Below, one piece after another: positions 19,711 through 29,571 of a stretch of DNA of 59,719 bases. How positions within the stretch are numbered: the stretch's first letter is position 1; each line of letters begins with the position of its first letter. The stretch is taken from the NCBI GenBank assembly GCA_026418615.1, contig JAOAAY010000018.1, positions 1 through 59,719 on the forward strand, read 5' to 3'. The notes below the pieces were generated by a model that was not told where the DNA came from, searched no databases, and was given only the letters and a program-made list of their open reading frames with translations. Source of the DNA: Candidatus Sumerlaeaceae bacterium (lineage in GTDB: Bacteria; Sumerlaeota; Sumerlaeia; Sumerlaeales; Sumerlaeaceae). The position numbers and the translations under genes were made by a program.

Positions 19711-20994
19711 TTACTGCAGGCGGCTCATCAGATTGAGACACTCGAATGTCGTCGAGCGGATGATCGAGAGTTTCTCCAAGTCGCTGATCTCGGGGTGAAT
19801 GTAGGGGTTGCGGTAATGCTGGAGGCTGATGAGCAGCGAGGCGAAATGGAGGACCTCGTCGTCCGTATCAAAACCTTTGACGCCCAGCGGGTTGTCTACG
19901 CGGACGGGTTTGCCGTGCCGGGTCCAGGTGTACACGCGTCCGAAAGCGATCAGCATGATGCCCAGCGCCTTCAGGCCGTCGGGCTTGTAGCGGCTCTGGT
20001 GTTCGAGGATGCGGCGGAATGTTTGCCGCACATTCTCCACCGTGAAGTCCATGGGCCGCTGGCGCAGGAGCAGTAAAATGTATTGATGGTAATAGACGGA
20101 CAGGTTCTGGTTCTTGTTCTCCATCATGTCCGGGATCATGACATAGGTGGCCGGCGCCGAGAGAAACTTCTGGAGGCGCTTGTTCATGCGCAGTTTGGTC
20201 TCGTTCTCCACGGCGAAACAGTAGGAGAAGCCGATGTTGCGCGAGAAGTCGAGTTCTCCGGGCGACTGAGCCTGTTGCTGGTAGAGGTACTCGGCGATGC
20301 GGAGGTTTTCGCGGGAGTCGTCGGCGAGCGCGTCATAGGCGGGGATGGCGCTTCGCAGAGCCGCCTCGAGTTCGGCAAGGCTGGCCGAGGCTGGCTGGCC
20401 TTGCCCCTCGGCGCGGGTTCGCGATTCATCGCGAAGGCGCTTCTCGTCGAGGGTCAGGAAAAGGTTGAACGCCTCGGCGCGGACATAGGGGTGGGTATCC
20501 GGGCTGGCGATGAGGGCGCGCACCGGCTCGAGTGCGGCCTCGGGCGCGCTGGCGCGCGCGGCCTCGAGCCGCTGCATCTGCTCGCCGGCGCGTTGCGCCT
20601 CGGCCAGCGCGGCCGAGATGGCTGTGTAAAGCCGTTCGATTTCATCCTCGATCCGGCTTTTGCTGATGACGGCAGCGGCGCCCAGTTTCTGGGCCATCGC
20701 GCCTTCCTCGAGGGAACCCACGGCGCTGATCATGATGACGGGCAGCAGGGGATTGGAGGCTTTGAGTTGGCGGATGAGGTCGAGCCCCTCGGTCTCGGTG
20801 CGCATCTGGAGGTCGGTGATGACAGCGTCAGGCGATTCCGTGGCGACGCGCGCCACGGCCTCGTCGCCGTCCTCGGCTTCAATCACCGCGTAGTTCTGCA
20901 GCATCAGGTTGCGCCGGAACGCATCGCGGTAGATTTTGTTGTCGTCCACGATCAGCAGGCGTGCCGCGGGCGTTGAAAGACTGGTCTGGCTCAT
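19711..20994 (-). CDS. Response regulator with C-terminal HEPN-like domain
   Basis: A 427-residue protein. The receiver domain (about 10-130) has 'LLIVDDNK', phosphoacceptor Asp61 in 'AVITDLQM', 'MISA' and Lys in 'AVISKSR'. A coiled, helical linker (130-220) follows. The C-terminal half is all alpha; near its end, 'LLISLQHYRNPYIHPEI' contains Arg395-Asn396-x3-His400. That is the RNxxxH signature of HEPN domains, followed by a final helix as in that superfamily. Many HEPN proteins are RNases, so a phospho-controlled RNase or RNA-binding output is inferred. There is no DNA-binding domain. It is 59 bases downstream of the histidine kinase gene, its probable partner. Confidence 0.8.
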   Translation of the reverse strand: MSQTSLSTPAARLLIVDDNKIYRDAFRRNLMLQNYAVIEAEDGDEAVARVATESPDAVITDLQMRTETEGLDLIRQLKASNPLLPVIMISAVGSLEEGAMAQKLGAAAVISKSRIEDEIERLYTAISAALAEAQRAGEQMQRLEAARASAPEAALEPVRALIASPDTHPYVRAEAFNLFLTLDEKRLRDESRTRAEGQGQPASASLAELEAALRSAIPAYDALADDSRENLRIAEYLYQQQAQSPGELDFSRNIGFSYCFAVENETKLRMNKRLQKFLSAPATYVMIPDMMENKNQNLSVYYHQYILLLLRQRPMDFTVENVRQTFRRILEHQSRYKPDGLKALGIMLIAFGRVYTWTRHGKPVRVDNPLGVKGFDTDDEVLHFASLLISLQHYRNPYIHPEISDLEKLSIIRSTTFECLNLMSRLQ

Positions 20995-21053
20995 GGTTTC
21001 ACAAGTTCCGGAAACGATTGCAGCAGCCCCATGCTGCTTATTCCGCCCTCAAC

Positions 21054-23024
21054 TTATCCGAGTCGGGCCTCGGCGGTCTCCATGGACCGGATGATGAGGG
21101 TGAAGCGCGCGCCGCCGGAGGGCGGATTCTCGGCGCGCACTTGTCCGCCGTGGAAATCCACGATGATCGTCCGCACCCAGTTCAGCCCCAGTCCCTCCGA
21201 GACCTCCGCTTTGGTCGAGTATCCGTGTTCGAAGATGGCGTCTATTTCGCCGCGGGTGAGCAGGCGCCCCTCCCGGTCGCGGATGCCCGGGCCGTTATCC
21301 TCGATCTCGATGCGCAGGCCGTCGCCGGGCGTATTGCCGGCGGGGCGCGTGCGGACGGTCACCCGGGGCGCGATGCCGCCCTCCGGCGGGCGGCGCTTGA
21401 GGGCGTCGAGGGCGTTGGTCAGCACATTGAACAGGGCGAGTTTGAGCAGGCGCGGCTCGACGATGAGGGAGGCGTCGGGGGCGGTCAGATCGCGCTCGAT
21501 CGTGATGCGGGCCGACACCGTCGGCTCGAACGCGGCAAGGAAGTCGGCAATGAGAACATTGACATCGTGGCGCTCATAAGCCGGACGGCGGACATAACTG
21601 AATGAACGGTAAATATTTACAATTTCCTGCAGGAATTTCGTGCTGCGCAGCAGACCGTCCACGGCCTGTTGCAACAGTTCGCGCCGCGCCGCATCGGGCG
21701 GGGTGTCCGGTCCGGCCAGCAGTTGGCGGATCGCCATCAAGTCCAGTTTGCTCGTGGCGATGATATTGGTCAGGTCGTGACCAAGGTTTTTAGAGAGAAT
21801 CATGTTGGCCTCGGTGCGCTGACGCGCCAGGGTCTCCCGGTACGAGCGCAGGGCGGTCAGGCCCTGATGGATGGCGTGACACGCCCGGCCGAGGCACTGC
21901 GTACGGAACGGCGCATCGGGCCGCGACGGGTCGAGCCGGCCCAAGATGACGAGTTGCCCGGAGCCAAGCGGAGCCGTGAAGGTGAAGGCGCCGGGGGTTT
22001 GCGGGTCGGTCACGAACAGTGGGCCATCGGCGGCCCCGCCGGGCGGGATGGCCCCGAGGAGGGCGGGGTCCGGGGCAGCCCCCTGGTCAGTGCCCGCCGG
22101 CCAGATGTGTGACTCGGTCACCACGGTTTCATCACCATCGCGGCGCACTTCGGCCAGAACAAGCCGTTGGGCGCCGAAGGCGCGGCCGGCGATGTCGAGC
22201 GCCCGGACCGCCCGCCGTGCTGCGCTCGCTTGCGCCTCCCCGTCGTCGCCGGTCAGCGCGGCGAATCGCTGCTGGACCTCTTGCAGGACGGCCTGACTGG
22301 CGAGGAAGTTGTACGAGCGCTCGAGGCGGCTGGCCGGCTGGGGGATGAGTTCCACGGCGCCGTCCTTGGCGCGCTCGAGGCGCACCGTGACCTCGCTCAT
22401 GGGGCGCAGGACATAGCGGTAAAAGACCAGAAACAGCGCTCCCCAGATCAGCGCGAGGCCGCCCGCATACCAGCGGTAGCGCACCGTGAGGGACAGGATT
22501 TCCGGCTCGCCCGGGGGGGAAGTGTAATAAGCGACGAGGCGGCCGACAAGGCGCGGCTCGCCCTCGCGGCCGGGCCGGCGGGTGATGCGCAGGTCCGAGA
22601 TGCCCTCGAAGTTCCGGAGAAACAGGTTATTCTGGAACGAGTTCACGCGGTCGCGCTTGTCGCGGTTGGAAATGTCGAGTACCACGGCCCCCGAGGGATC
22701 GCGCAGCACGAACCGGTACATGCTGGTGGGGCCGTCCACGATTTCGCGCAGGGCCGCCTCGAGGCGTGCCCGACCGGCGGCACGCACGGCGGGCGTGGCG
22801 CCGAACAGCGTCTCCCAGGCATGGGAGTTGAGGTCGTCGGGCAGGCGAAAGATTTCGTAAAAGTCACGCGTGATGATCTCGCGTTTGGCGCCCATGTAGC
22901 GCTGCCGGTCGAGTTCGTAAAGGGCCAGCAGCAGCGTGATGAGAAACATGGCGGCGGCTGATGCGACGAGGATGGCCGGTCGTGCGCCGGATCGCGGCGC
23001 GGGGTTTGGGCGCTCGGGTTCCAT
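21054..23024 (-). CDS. Membrane sensor histidine kinase with GAF-like domain
   Basis: About 656 residues. TM1 is at about 17-37, an extracytoplasmic sensor at 40-180 and TM2 at about 186-203. A HAMP-like linker follows, then a GAF-like domain (about 240-365). The phosphorylation helix 'SKNLGHDLTNII' carries His416, and the HATPase has Asn537 in 'NVLTNALDAL', 'DNGPGI' and 'GLGLNWV'. All residues for autophosphorylation are present. ATG 23024 is chosen because the hydrophobic anchor soon follows; upstream in-frame extension would be very basic and Pro-rich. The gene starts the minus-strand set that includes the receiver-HEPN protein. The stimulus is unknown. Confidence 0.87.
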   Translation of the reverse strand: MEPERPNPAPRSGARPAILVASAAAMFLITLLLALYELDRQRYMGAKREIITRDFYEIFRLPDDLNSHAWETLFGATPAVRAAGRARLEAALREIVDGPTSMYRFVLRDPSGAVVLDISNRDKRDRVNSFQNNLFLRNFEGISDLRITRRPGREGEPRLVGRLVAYYTSPPGEPEILSLTVRYRWYAGGLALIWGALFLVFYRYVLRPMSEVTVRLERAKDGAVELIPQPASRLERSYNFLASQAVLQEVQQRFAALTGDDGEAQASAARRAVRALDIAGRAFGAQRLVLAEVRRDGDETVVTESHIWPAGTDQGAAPDPALLGAIPPGGAADGPLFVTDPQTPGAFTFTAPLGSGQLVILGRLDPSRPDAPFRTQCLGRACHAIHQGLTALRSYRETLARQRTEANMILSKNLGHDLTNIIATSKLDLMAIRQLLAGPDTPPDAARRELLQQAVDGLLRSTKFLQEIVNIYRSFSYVRRPAYERHDVNVLIADFLAAFEPTVSARITIERDLTAPDASLIVEPRLLKLALFNVLTNALDALKRRPPEGGIAPRVTVRTRPAGNTPGDGLRIEIEDNGPGIRDREGRLLTRGEIDAIFEHGYSTKAEVSEGLGLNWVRTIIVDFHGGQVRAENPPSGGARFTLIIRSMETAEARLG

Positions 23025-23167
23025 TCGTTGTGCCGCGCAGCGTGGCCGGCCGGGGCGCCCATGGCAACAAATGTTGAGGGCGCGGCCGGGGCGCATTTGC
23101 TCTTTACGAGGCCGCAGCCCGTCCGCAAGGTGTCGGGCATCCATACCATGGCGCGGGGGCGCAGGAG

Positions 23168-24481
23168 ATGTCCGCATACTTTCCCAAGATTAAAGCAATC
23201 GCTTACGAAGGCCCGGATTCAAAGAACCCGCTCGCTTTCAAGCATTATGATGCCAAGGCGAAGGTGTTGGGGAAAACCATGGCCCAACACCTGCGGTTTG
23301 CCGTTTGCTACTGGCACACTTTCAAGGGGCTTGGTGTCGATCCGTTCGGGCCGGGCACGATTCTGCGCGAGTACAACAAGCATAGCGACCCGATGAAGGT
23401 GGCTGAGGCGACCCTGGACTTTGCTTTCGAGTTTTTCGAGAAATTGGGCGTGGGGTTTTGGTGCTTTCACGATCGCGACATAGCGCCCGAGGCGGAAACG
23501 CTTGCAGAGACCAACCGGCGACTCGACCACATCGTGCGGCTCGCCAAAAAGCGCCAGCGCGACACGGGCATCAAACTGCTCTGGGGCACAACCAACGCCT
23601 TCAGCCACCGGCGGTTCATGGCCGGCGCGGCGACCAATCCCGACCCGGCGGTGTTTGCCTACGCGGCGGCGCAGGTCAAAAAGGCGATGGAGATCACGCA
23701 CGAACTCGGCGGCGCCGGCTATGTCTTCTGGGGCGGGCGCGAGGGTTACGACACGCTGCTCAACACCGACCTCAAGCGCGAACTCGACCACCTCGCCGCG
23801 TTCCTCCACATGGCCGTGGAATACAAGAAAAAGATTGGCTTCAAGGGACAACTGTACATCGAGCCCAAACCCAAGGAGCCGACGAAGCACCAGTACGATT
23901 TCGACGCGGGCAACTGTCACGCCTTTTTGCTCAAGTACGGGCTGGCGGATGATTTCAAACTCAACATCGAGGCCAACCACGCGACGCTCGCCGGCCACAC
24001 CTTCCAGCATGAACTGGCCTACTGCGTTGCCAATGGTTTGCTGGGCAGCATTGACGCCAACCGCGGCGACCTCCTGCTGGGGTGGGACACGGACCAGTTC
24101 CCCCTGGATCTGTACGACACCACGCTGGCCATGTACACCGTGCTGCGCGGCGGGGGGTTTACGACGGGAGGACTCAACTTCGACGCGAAGGTGCGGCGCC
24201 AGAGCATTGACCCCGAGGACTTGTTCCATGCGCACATCGGCGCCATGGATGCGTTCGCGCGCGGGCTCAAGATTGCCGCAGCGCTGATCAAAGACAAGGT
24301 GCTCGATAACTTTGTCAAACAGCGTTACGCAGGCTGGGACCGCGGCCTCGGACGCCGCATCGAGCGCGGCGAAGTCGGCTTCGAGGAACTGGAGCAGTAC
24401 ACGCTCGAGCACGGGGAGCCGGAGTTGAAAAGCGGCCGTCAGGAGATGCTGGAAAACATCTTGAACGATTACATCCGCTGA
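23168..24481 (+). CDS. xylA: Xylose isomerase
   Basis: A 437-residue class II D-xylose isomerase, which converts D-xylose to D-xylulose (and D-glucose to D-fructose) with two divalent metals. Seen in order: 'FAVCYWHTF', the catalytic His/Asp pair in '[10 protein letters not shown]', '[10 protein letters not shown]', '[16 protein letters not shown]', the metal-binding '[17 protein letters not shown]', '[12 protein letters not shown]' and 'DANRGD'. Length and motifs are complete. The start MSAYFPK is the family N-terminus; an AGGAG directly abuts the ATG, an unusually short spacing. The gene converges with and overlaps the ribulokinase gene by 13 bases. No xylulokinase is in the window. Confidence 0.96.
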   Translation: MSAYFPKIKAIAYEGPDSKNPLAFKHYDAKAKVLGKTMAQHLRFAVCYWHTFKGLGVDPFGPGTILREYNKHSDPMKVAEATLDFAFEFFEKLGVGFWCFHDRDIAPEAETLAETNRRLDHIVRLAKKRQRDTGIKLLWGTTNAFSHRRFMAGAATNPDPAVFAYAAAQVKKAMEITHELGGAGYVFWGGREGYDTLLNTDLKRELDHLAAFLHMAVEYKKKIGFKGQLYIEPKPKEPTKHQYDFDAGNCHAFLLKYGLADDFKLNIEANHATLAGHTFQHELAYCVANGLLGSIDANRGDLLLGWDTDQFPLDLYDTTLAMYTVLRGGGFTTGGLNFDAKVRRQSIDPEDLFHAHIGAMDAFARGLKIAAALIKDKVLDNFVKQRYAGWDRGLGRRIERGEVGFEELEQYTLEHGEPELKSGRQEMLENILNDYIR

Positions 24482-26157
24482 CCGGCCCGCACCCGGTCGC
24501 GGATGTCGAGCAACTCCTTCATGACGCCATCAAGCGCTGTGCCGTCGCTGTCGCGCACGCCGAACGCGTCGTGCAGGCGCCGATAGAGGGCAAACAGGCG
24601 TTCGTAGACGGCGGCACGCCCGGCATCGGGTTCGAACGCCTCGGGTTGGAGGCGCGTCATGGCGGTCACTGCCGCCTGGAAATCGGGATGCGCGCCGCCA
24701 GCCACGGCTCCGGCAATGGCCGCGCCCAGCGCGCAGGTTTGCTGACTGCCCGCGACCAGCATGGGACGGCCGAGCACATCCGCATAAATCTGCAACAGCA
24801 GCCGGTTCTTCGTCGAGATCCCTCCGCAGTTCACCACGCGGTCCACCCGCACGCCATACTCCTCGAGGCGCTCGATGATGACCCGTGCGCCAAAGGCGGT
24901 GGCCTCGATGAGGGCACGGTAAATCTCCGCGGGCGTGGTCTGCAGGCTCATGCCGACGAGCAGACCCGACAGGCGCTGGTCCACCAGCACGGTGCGGTTG
25001 CCGTTGTGCCAATCGAGAGCGAGGAGTCCGCTGGCCCCGGGTTCGACGCACGCCGCCTCGGCGGTCAGGGCGCCGTGATCCATCCCGCCGCCGGGCCGCA
25101 CCACGCCCACAAACCAGTTGAAAATGTCGCCCACGGCCGACTGGCCGGCTTCGAGTCCGTGATGACCGGGCAGCACGGTCTCCGGCACGATGCCGCACAG
25201 TCCCGGGATGAGCGGCAAATCCTGCGACAGCGGGGCGACCATGATGTCGCATGTCGAGGTGCCCAGGATTTTGACGAGCGTGCCGGGCGCGATGCCGCTG
25301 CCTACGGCGCCAAGGTGTGCGTCGAGGGCGCCCACGGCGACGGGGATGCCCGCCGGCAGTCCAAGGCGCGCGGCCCACTCGGCTGTCAGGCGTCCGGCCG
25401 TGTGGGCGATGGAAAAACACTGGTCAGGCAGCGATGCCCGGATACGGGCAAGCCGCGGGTCCAGCCGCGCGAGGAACTCCGCGTCCGGGTATCCGCCCCA
25501 CGACTCGTGAAACAGCCCCTTGTGCCCGGCCGCGCAAAGGTTGCGGCGCATCGAGGCCGGCGCCTGCGTGCCGGTCAGCACGGCAGGGATCCAGTCGGAA
25601 ATTTCCACCCAAGTGGCCGCGGCCTCGAACACCTCCGGTGCCTCGCGCAGGCATCGCAGTGCCTTGGCCCAAAACCACTCGCTGCTGTAGACGCCGCCGC
25701 AGCGTCCCAAGTATTGCGGACGGATTTCAGCGGCGAGGGCTGTGATTTCGCGCGCCTCGGCGTGCGAGGTGTGATCTTTCCAGAGCCACGCCATCGCCGC
25801 CGGATGCCGGGCAAACTCGCTGCGGTCGGTCAGCGCGCACCCTTGCTCATCGGTGGGCATCGGCGTGCTGCCCGTCGCGTCCACCCCAAGGCCGACAATT
25901 TGCGACGGGGCGAAGCCGGGATCGGCAGCGGCGGCCGCCTCCAGCGCCGCGCGGACAGCGTCGGGCAGAGCCGTCAGATAGTCCGCGGGGTGCTGGCGCG
26001 CCAAGTCCGGGTTGCGCGGGTCGAGCACCACGCCGGTTTCGCCGTGCGGGTAGGGCGCGACACCCGAACCCACCTCGCGCCCGTCGGCACAGTCGGCCAC
26101 GAGCGCCCGCACCGTGTTGGTGCCATAGTCAATTCCTAGCGCATAACGAGTGGACAT
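24469..26157 (-). CDS. araB: L-ribulokinase (FGGY family)
   Basis: A 562-residue sugar kinase. The N-terminal ATPase motif is '[16 protein letters not shown]'. It has the AraB-type '[14 protein letters not shown]', '[16 protein letters not shown]' and '[13 protein letters not shown]', then the FGGY signature region, '[19 protein letters not shown]' and '[13 protein letters not shown]' in the C-terminal domain. These features fit L-ribulokinase, which phosphorylates L-ribulose in arabinose breakdown, better than xylulokinase (which is about 60 residues shorter). A GGAGGA sequence lies just upstream of the ATG. araA and araD are absent here. Because it faces xylA, activity on a related pentulose such as D-xylulose or D-ribulose should be kept in mind. 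Confidence 0.87.
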   Translation of the reverse strand: MSTRYALGIDYGTNTVRALVADCADGREVGSGVAPYPHGETGVVLDPRNPDLARQHPADYLTALPDAVRAALEAAAAADPGFAPSQIVGLGVDATGSTPMPTDEQGCALTDRSEFARHPAAMAWLWKDHTSHAEAREITALAAEIRPQYLGRCGGVYSSEWFWAKALRCLREAPEVFEAAATWVEISDWIPAVLTGTQAPASMRRNLCAAGHKGLFHESWGGYPDAEFLARLDPRLARIRASLPDQCFSIAHTAGRLTAEWAARLGLPAGIPVAVGALDAHLGAVGSGIAPGTLVKILGTSTCDIMVAPLSQDLPLIPGLCGIVPETVLPGHHGLEAGQSAVGDIFNWFVGVVRPGGGMDHGALTAEAACVEPGASGLLALDWHNGNRTVLVDQRLSGLLVGMSLQTTPAEIYRALIEATAFGARVIIERLEEYGVRVDRVVNCGGISTKNRLLLQIYADVLGRPMLVAGSQQTCALGAAIAGAVAGGAHPDFQAAVTAMTRLQPEAFEPDAGRAAVYERLFALYRRLHDAFGVRDSDGTALDGVMKELLDIRDRVRAGQRM

Positions 26158-26196
26158 GGCTCCTCCTGGTCGTCAGGGCCTGGCTCTCCGGCCGCG

Positions 26197-27672
26197 TCAG
26201 TAGGCCCGGGCAAAGTAAACTTCATATTTGGCCGGCTCGCCGGTGTAAATGCATTTTAGACCCTCGGGTGGCGGCAGGGGCCGGTTGTCGTCGCCCAGAG
26301 GAATGCACCGGATGGTGGCTTTCGTCTCCTCCTTGATCTTCAGTTCCACGGCCGGATCGCCGTTCCAGCCGGCGCGGATGAAGCCCCGCTTGTCCTCGAT
26401 GACCTGCCGGAACTCGTCAAAGGAGGCGACGGTGCGCGTGTTTTCGTCGCGGAAGCGACGGGCGCGCTCCAGCAGGTCGGTCTGGAGTTGCGCCAGCAGC
26501 GCCGGAACACGCGCCTCCAGTTCCGTCAGCGGCACGAAAGCCTTCTCGCGGTTGTCGCGCCGGGCCAGCACGCATTGCTGCTTCTCGATGTCCTTGGGGC
26601 CAATCTCGAGGCGCAGCGGCACGCCGCGCATCTCCCAGTCGTTGAATTTCCAGCCGGGCGAATACTGGTCGCGGTCGTCCACGCGGACGCGCACGCCGGC
26701 GGCCTTGAGCCGAGCGCCGATTTCCTGCGCCTTGGCCAGCACCTCCGCCTTGTTGGCCGCCTTGAAGATCGGCACGACCACCACCTGCACGGGCGCGATG
26801 CGCGGCGGCAGGATAAGCCCGTTTTCGTCGCCGTGCGTCATGATGACGCCGCCCACAAGGCGCGTCGAGACGCCCCACGAGGTCTGCCAGACATGTTTGC
26901 GCACCTGGTCCTCGTCTTCGAAGGTGATGTCAAACATCTGGCTGAAGTGCTGGCCGAGGTCGTGGCTCGTGCCCGCCTGCAGCGCGCGGCCGTCGCTCAT
27001 CAGCGCCTCGATACAGTAGGTGGTCTCGGCGCCGGGAAACTTCTCGTTTTCCGTCTTCATGCCCACGATCACGGGCATGGCCAGTTCCGTCTCGGCGTAC
27101 TCGGCATACACGCGCAGCATCTTGAGGGTCTCCTCGATGCCCTCCTCGTGGGTGCGGTGGCAGGTGTGGCCCTCCTGCCAGAGGAATTCCGTGGTGCGCA
27201 GGAACAGCCGCGTGACCTTTTCCCAGCGGACGACATTGGCCCACTGGTTGATGAGAATGGGCAGATCGCGCCAACTCTGCACCCAGTCGGCGTAGATCGA
27301 GCAGATGATGGCTTCGCTAGTGGGGCGGATGGCGAGGCGCTCTTCAAGCGGCTCGTTGCCGCCGTGAGTAACCCAGGCCACCTCGGGGGCGAAACCCTCC
27401 ACATGGGCGGCTTCTTTCTTGAGCAGGCTCTCGGGCACGAACAGCGGGAAGTAAGCGTTTTGGTGGCCCGTGTCCTTGATGCGGCGGTCGAGCGCGTCGC
27501 GCATGTTTTCCCACAGCGCATAGCCGTAAGGGCGGATGACCCTGCACCCCTTCATGGTTGTGTAGTCGGCCAGTTCCGCCTTCCGGACGACATCCACATA
27601 CCATTGTGAAAAGTCCACCGACCTCGGGGTGATTTCCTTGGGGACTTTGCTTTCGTTTTGTTGCTCAGCCAC
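26197..27672 (-). CDS. proS: Prolyl-tRNA synthetase, archaeal/eukaryotic-like short type
   Basis: About 491 residues; charges tRNA-Pro. The class II core has 'RPTSEAIICSIYADWVQSW', motif 2 'FLRTTEFLWQEGHT', and 'QAGTSHDLGQHF' and 'HGDENGLILPP' (motif 3 region). An anticodon-binding domain and the C-terminal zinc-type domain end in a terminal Tyr ('YFARAY'), a mark of this type. The editing (INS) domain of the usual bacterial form is absent, as expected. GTG 27672 (VAEQQNESK) is preferred because GAGGAG lies about ten bases upstream; the frame is open further. It stands alone, 39 bases after araB in the same direction. Confidence 0.93.
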   Translation of the reverse strand: MAEQQNESKVPKEITPRSVDFSQWYVDVVRKAELADYTTMKGCRVIRPYGYALWENMRDALDRRIKDTGHQNAYFPLFVPESLLKKEAAHVEGFAPEVAWVTHGGNEPLEERLAIRPTSEAIICSIYADWVQSWRDLPILINQWANVVRWEKVTRLFLRTTEFLWQEGHTCHRTHEEGIEETLKMLRVYAEYAETELAMPVIVGMKTENEKFPGAETTYCIEALMSDGRALQAGTSHDLGQHFSQMFDITFEDEDQVRKHVWQTSWGVSTRLVGGVIMTHGDENGLILPPRIAPVQVVVVPIFKAANKAEVLAKAQEIGARLKAAGVRVRVDDRDQYSPGWKFNDWEMRGVPLRLEIGPKDIEKQQCVLARRDNREKAFVPLTELEARVPALLAQLQTDLLERARRFRDENTRTVASFDEFRQVIEDKRGFIRAGWNGDPAVELKIKEETKATIRCIPLGDDNRPLPPPEGLKCIYTGEPAKYEVYFARAY

Positions 27673-27774
27673 GGCGGGCGTTCTCCTCGTCACAGGGTTG
27701 GATGTCGCGAAGCGGCGTGTACGCAACCCCGCGCGTCCGGAGGCGTCAAGCGCGGCGTGGGCCCGCGCAGCCGG

Positions 27775-29556
27775 TTACCACCCGCCGGGGAACGCGATCA
27801 GGCGATCCGGCTTACCGGGAACGGTTTCAGGTTCCGCAGGTACGGACTCATCCAGAGGGTTACGCTCCAGATATTTGCCGTCCGGTCCGGCAGACCACAC
27901 GGCGAAGATCTTCTCCGGCAGTCGCAGGCGGATCACCACCTTGAGTTCGGGGTAATCGGGCTGTGGATTGCCGGTGGTTTGCCCGGGGCCGGGCAGTTGC
28001 GTCGAGGCCAGCACCGCTGCGCGGTCGAGCGGTGGCTGCTGGCCGGGCTCAGCCCACTTCGGCAGTATTTCTGGCGCACCGCGCAGGGATTCGCCGTAGA
28101 GGCGCTCCACGGCCTCGGCCAGATAGACGGCCCCGCGCGGGTCGCTCGGGAACTCCACCCAGACGCTGGCGTCCACCTTGCCCGGGTGGTCCGGAGCGGG
28201 TGTCACCTGAACATGCGACCTCGGGACGGAGAAGCGCGACGCTACGAGGCGCTGTGTCACCGGCACCCAAGCGGCCACGATGGGTGTCCACGGTTTGGAG
28301 CCGCGTCGGCTCAGGTATTCCGAAAATGTTGCGGGCGGCGGAAGCGCCTCGCGACGGGCGGGTGGCCATATTTCATTTTGGACAGCCTCCATGTTCTCCG
28401 GCCACGCGCCGGTGCGCAGGTAATGCAGCCGCGCAGCGTAGGCCGCACGGACCACAAGGGATTCGGTGACAGCCAGAGTCCGGTAGCCCCCGCGATCGTT
28501 CAGCCATCCCCCCAGCCTAAACCGGTAGCGTTCGCCGTAGAGGAGCCTGACGGCGGTGACAAGATCGGCGTCGCCGAGGATGGCGCGGGCGCGGCGGACA
28601 TCCTCGAGGACCAGCGGACACTGACGCAGCGCGCGCTCGATGCGCCGCTGGAGGGCAGGCGCGCGCGACATCGGATAGAACAAGGTGTACTCCTGCGGCT
28701 GGTGGCAGAGGCCTCCTTCGTATGCCCGTTCGCCTTTGATCCCGCTGTTTTGCACGGATTCCAACGCGTCGCAGGCAACGCATGCGGCCATCTCCAAGTC
28801 CCGGCACCACTGGAACCGGTCAAATATCCAGCGCTGGGTCCATGCGGCCGTGGTATCATTTTCGCGCTCACGGAGGCGTTCGACACATGCCATAGCGATC
28901 CGCTCCGCGTAGTTCTCGGTGCCAGCGTCTGTCGTCAGGCTGTCGTTCAGCAGTACCGCGACGCGGCCCACCATCGCCGTGGCAGTGGTGTCGGGCTGCA
29001 ACCGGAGCAGGGTGGCAAGTGTGTGAGCCAGTCCGCTATCCAGGTTGAGATAACTGTACGACGAAGTGGCGGACAACACCCGCAGCCGCCGCGTCGCATC
29101 CTCCCACCGGTCGGCCGCCGCGTCGGCCTCGATGGTTGGGAGCACAATTAAGAGGGCTTCGTAGGGCATGAACTCGGCTGCCGAGGGCAACCAAGGGGCA
29201 AGGCGCGCAAATTCCGTCAGCCATTGATCCGAGTCCGGCTGCATCAGCGCACGCAACTCGGCCAACTCGGGTTCCGCGGAGGGCGCGACCGCCGAACTGT
29301 TGGACCGAAGCCGCCGGATACGCTGCCAATCCCGCGAATCGTTGAAGCGTGTGCGAATCGGCCTGGCGAACTCGATCGCGGCGCGCACGGGGTCGTCGGC
29401 CTCCAGACCGGCGGCCTTGGCCGCACGGTTCAGGATTTGATCCGTCATGTCGGGCGGCGGTTGGGACGCCCACCAAGCCAGCCCGACCGCACACACACCG
29501 GATGCCACTATGAGCGCCCATGTGGAGCCCCGCTTCCAGAGTTGCTCGATGCGCAT
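27775..29556 (-). CDS. Membrane-anchored protein of unknown function in the ABC operon
   Basis: A 593-residue protein. A short basic N-terminus and one hydrophobic helix (about 12-30) anchor it, with a large mostly helical extracytoplasmic region containing many Arg and Trp. The C-terminal part has 'YAARLHYLRTGAWPENMEAV', which resembles the 'Y....G.YP' turn after a pilin helix, and ends with 'IFAVWSAGPDGKYLERNP', the 'GPDG' turn seen in pseudopilin-like domains. I do not recognise the family. It follows the ABC permease by 15 bases and is the last gene of the GntR operon. It may be a substrate or accessory of that transporter. Confidence 0.65.
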   Translation of the reverse strand: MRIEQLWKRGSTWALIVASGVCAVGLAWWASQPPPDMTDQILNRAAKAAGLEADDPVRAAIEFARPIRTRFNDSRDWQRIRRLRSNSSAVAPSAEPELAELRALMQPDSDQWLTEFARLAPWLPSAAEFMPYEALLIVLPTIEADAAADRWEDATRRLRVLSATSSYSYLNLDSGLAHTLATLLRLQPDTTATAMVGRVAVLLNDSLTTDAGTENYAERIAMACVERLRERENDTTAAWTQRWIFDRFQWCRDLEMAACVACDALESVQNSGIKGERAYEGGLCHQPQEYTLFYPMSRAPALQRRIERALRQCPLVLEDVRRARAILGDADLVTAVRLLYGERYRFRLGGWLNDRGGYRTLAVTESLVVRAAYAARLHYLRTGAWPENMEAVQNEIWPPARREALPPPATFSEYLSRRGSKPWTPIVAAWVPVTQRLVASRFSVPRSHVQVTPAPDHPGKVDASVWVEFPSDPRGAVYLAEAVERLYGESLRGAPEILPKWAEPGQQPPLDRAAVLASTQLPGPGQTTGNPQPDYPELKVVIRLRLPEKIFAVWSAGPDGKYLERNPLDESVPAEPETVPGKPDRLIAFPGGW

Positions 29557-29571
29557 GGCTGCGTGTCCTCC

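Noticed and set aside
21864..21912. Cys-x4-Cys-His in the histidine kinase, as a haem c site
   Set aside because: It lies in the cytoplasmic part of the protein just before the kinase helix, where c-type haem is not attached.
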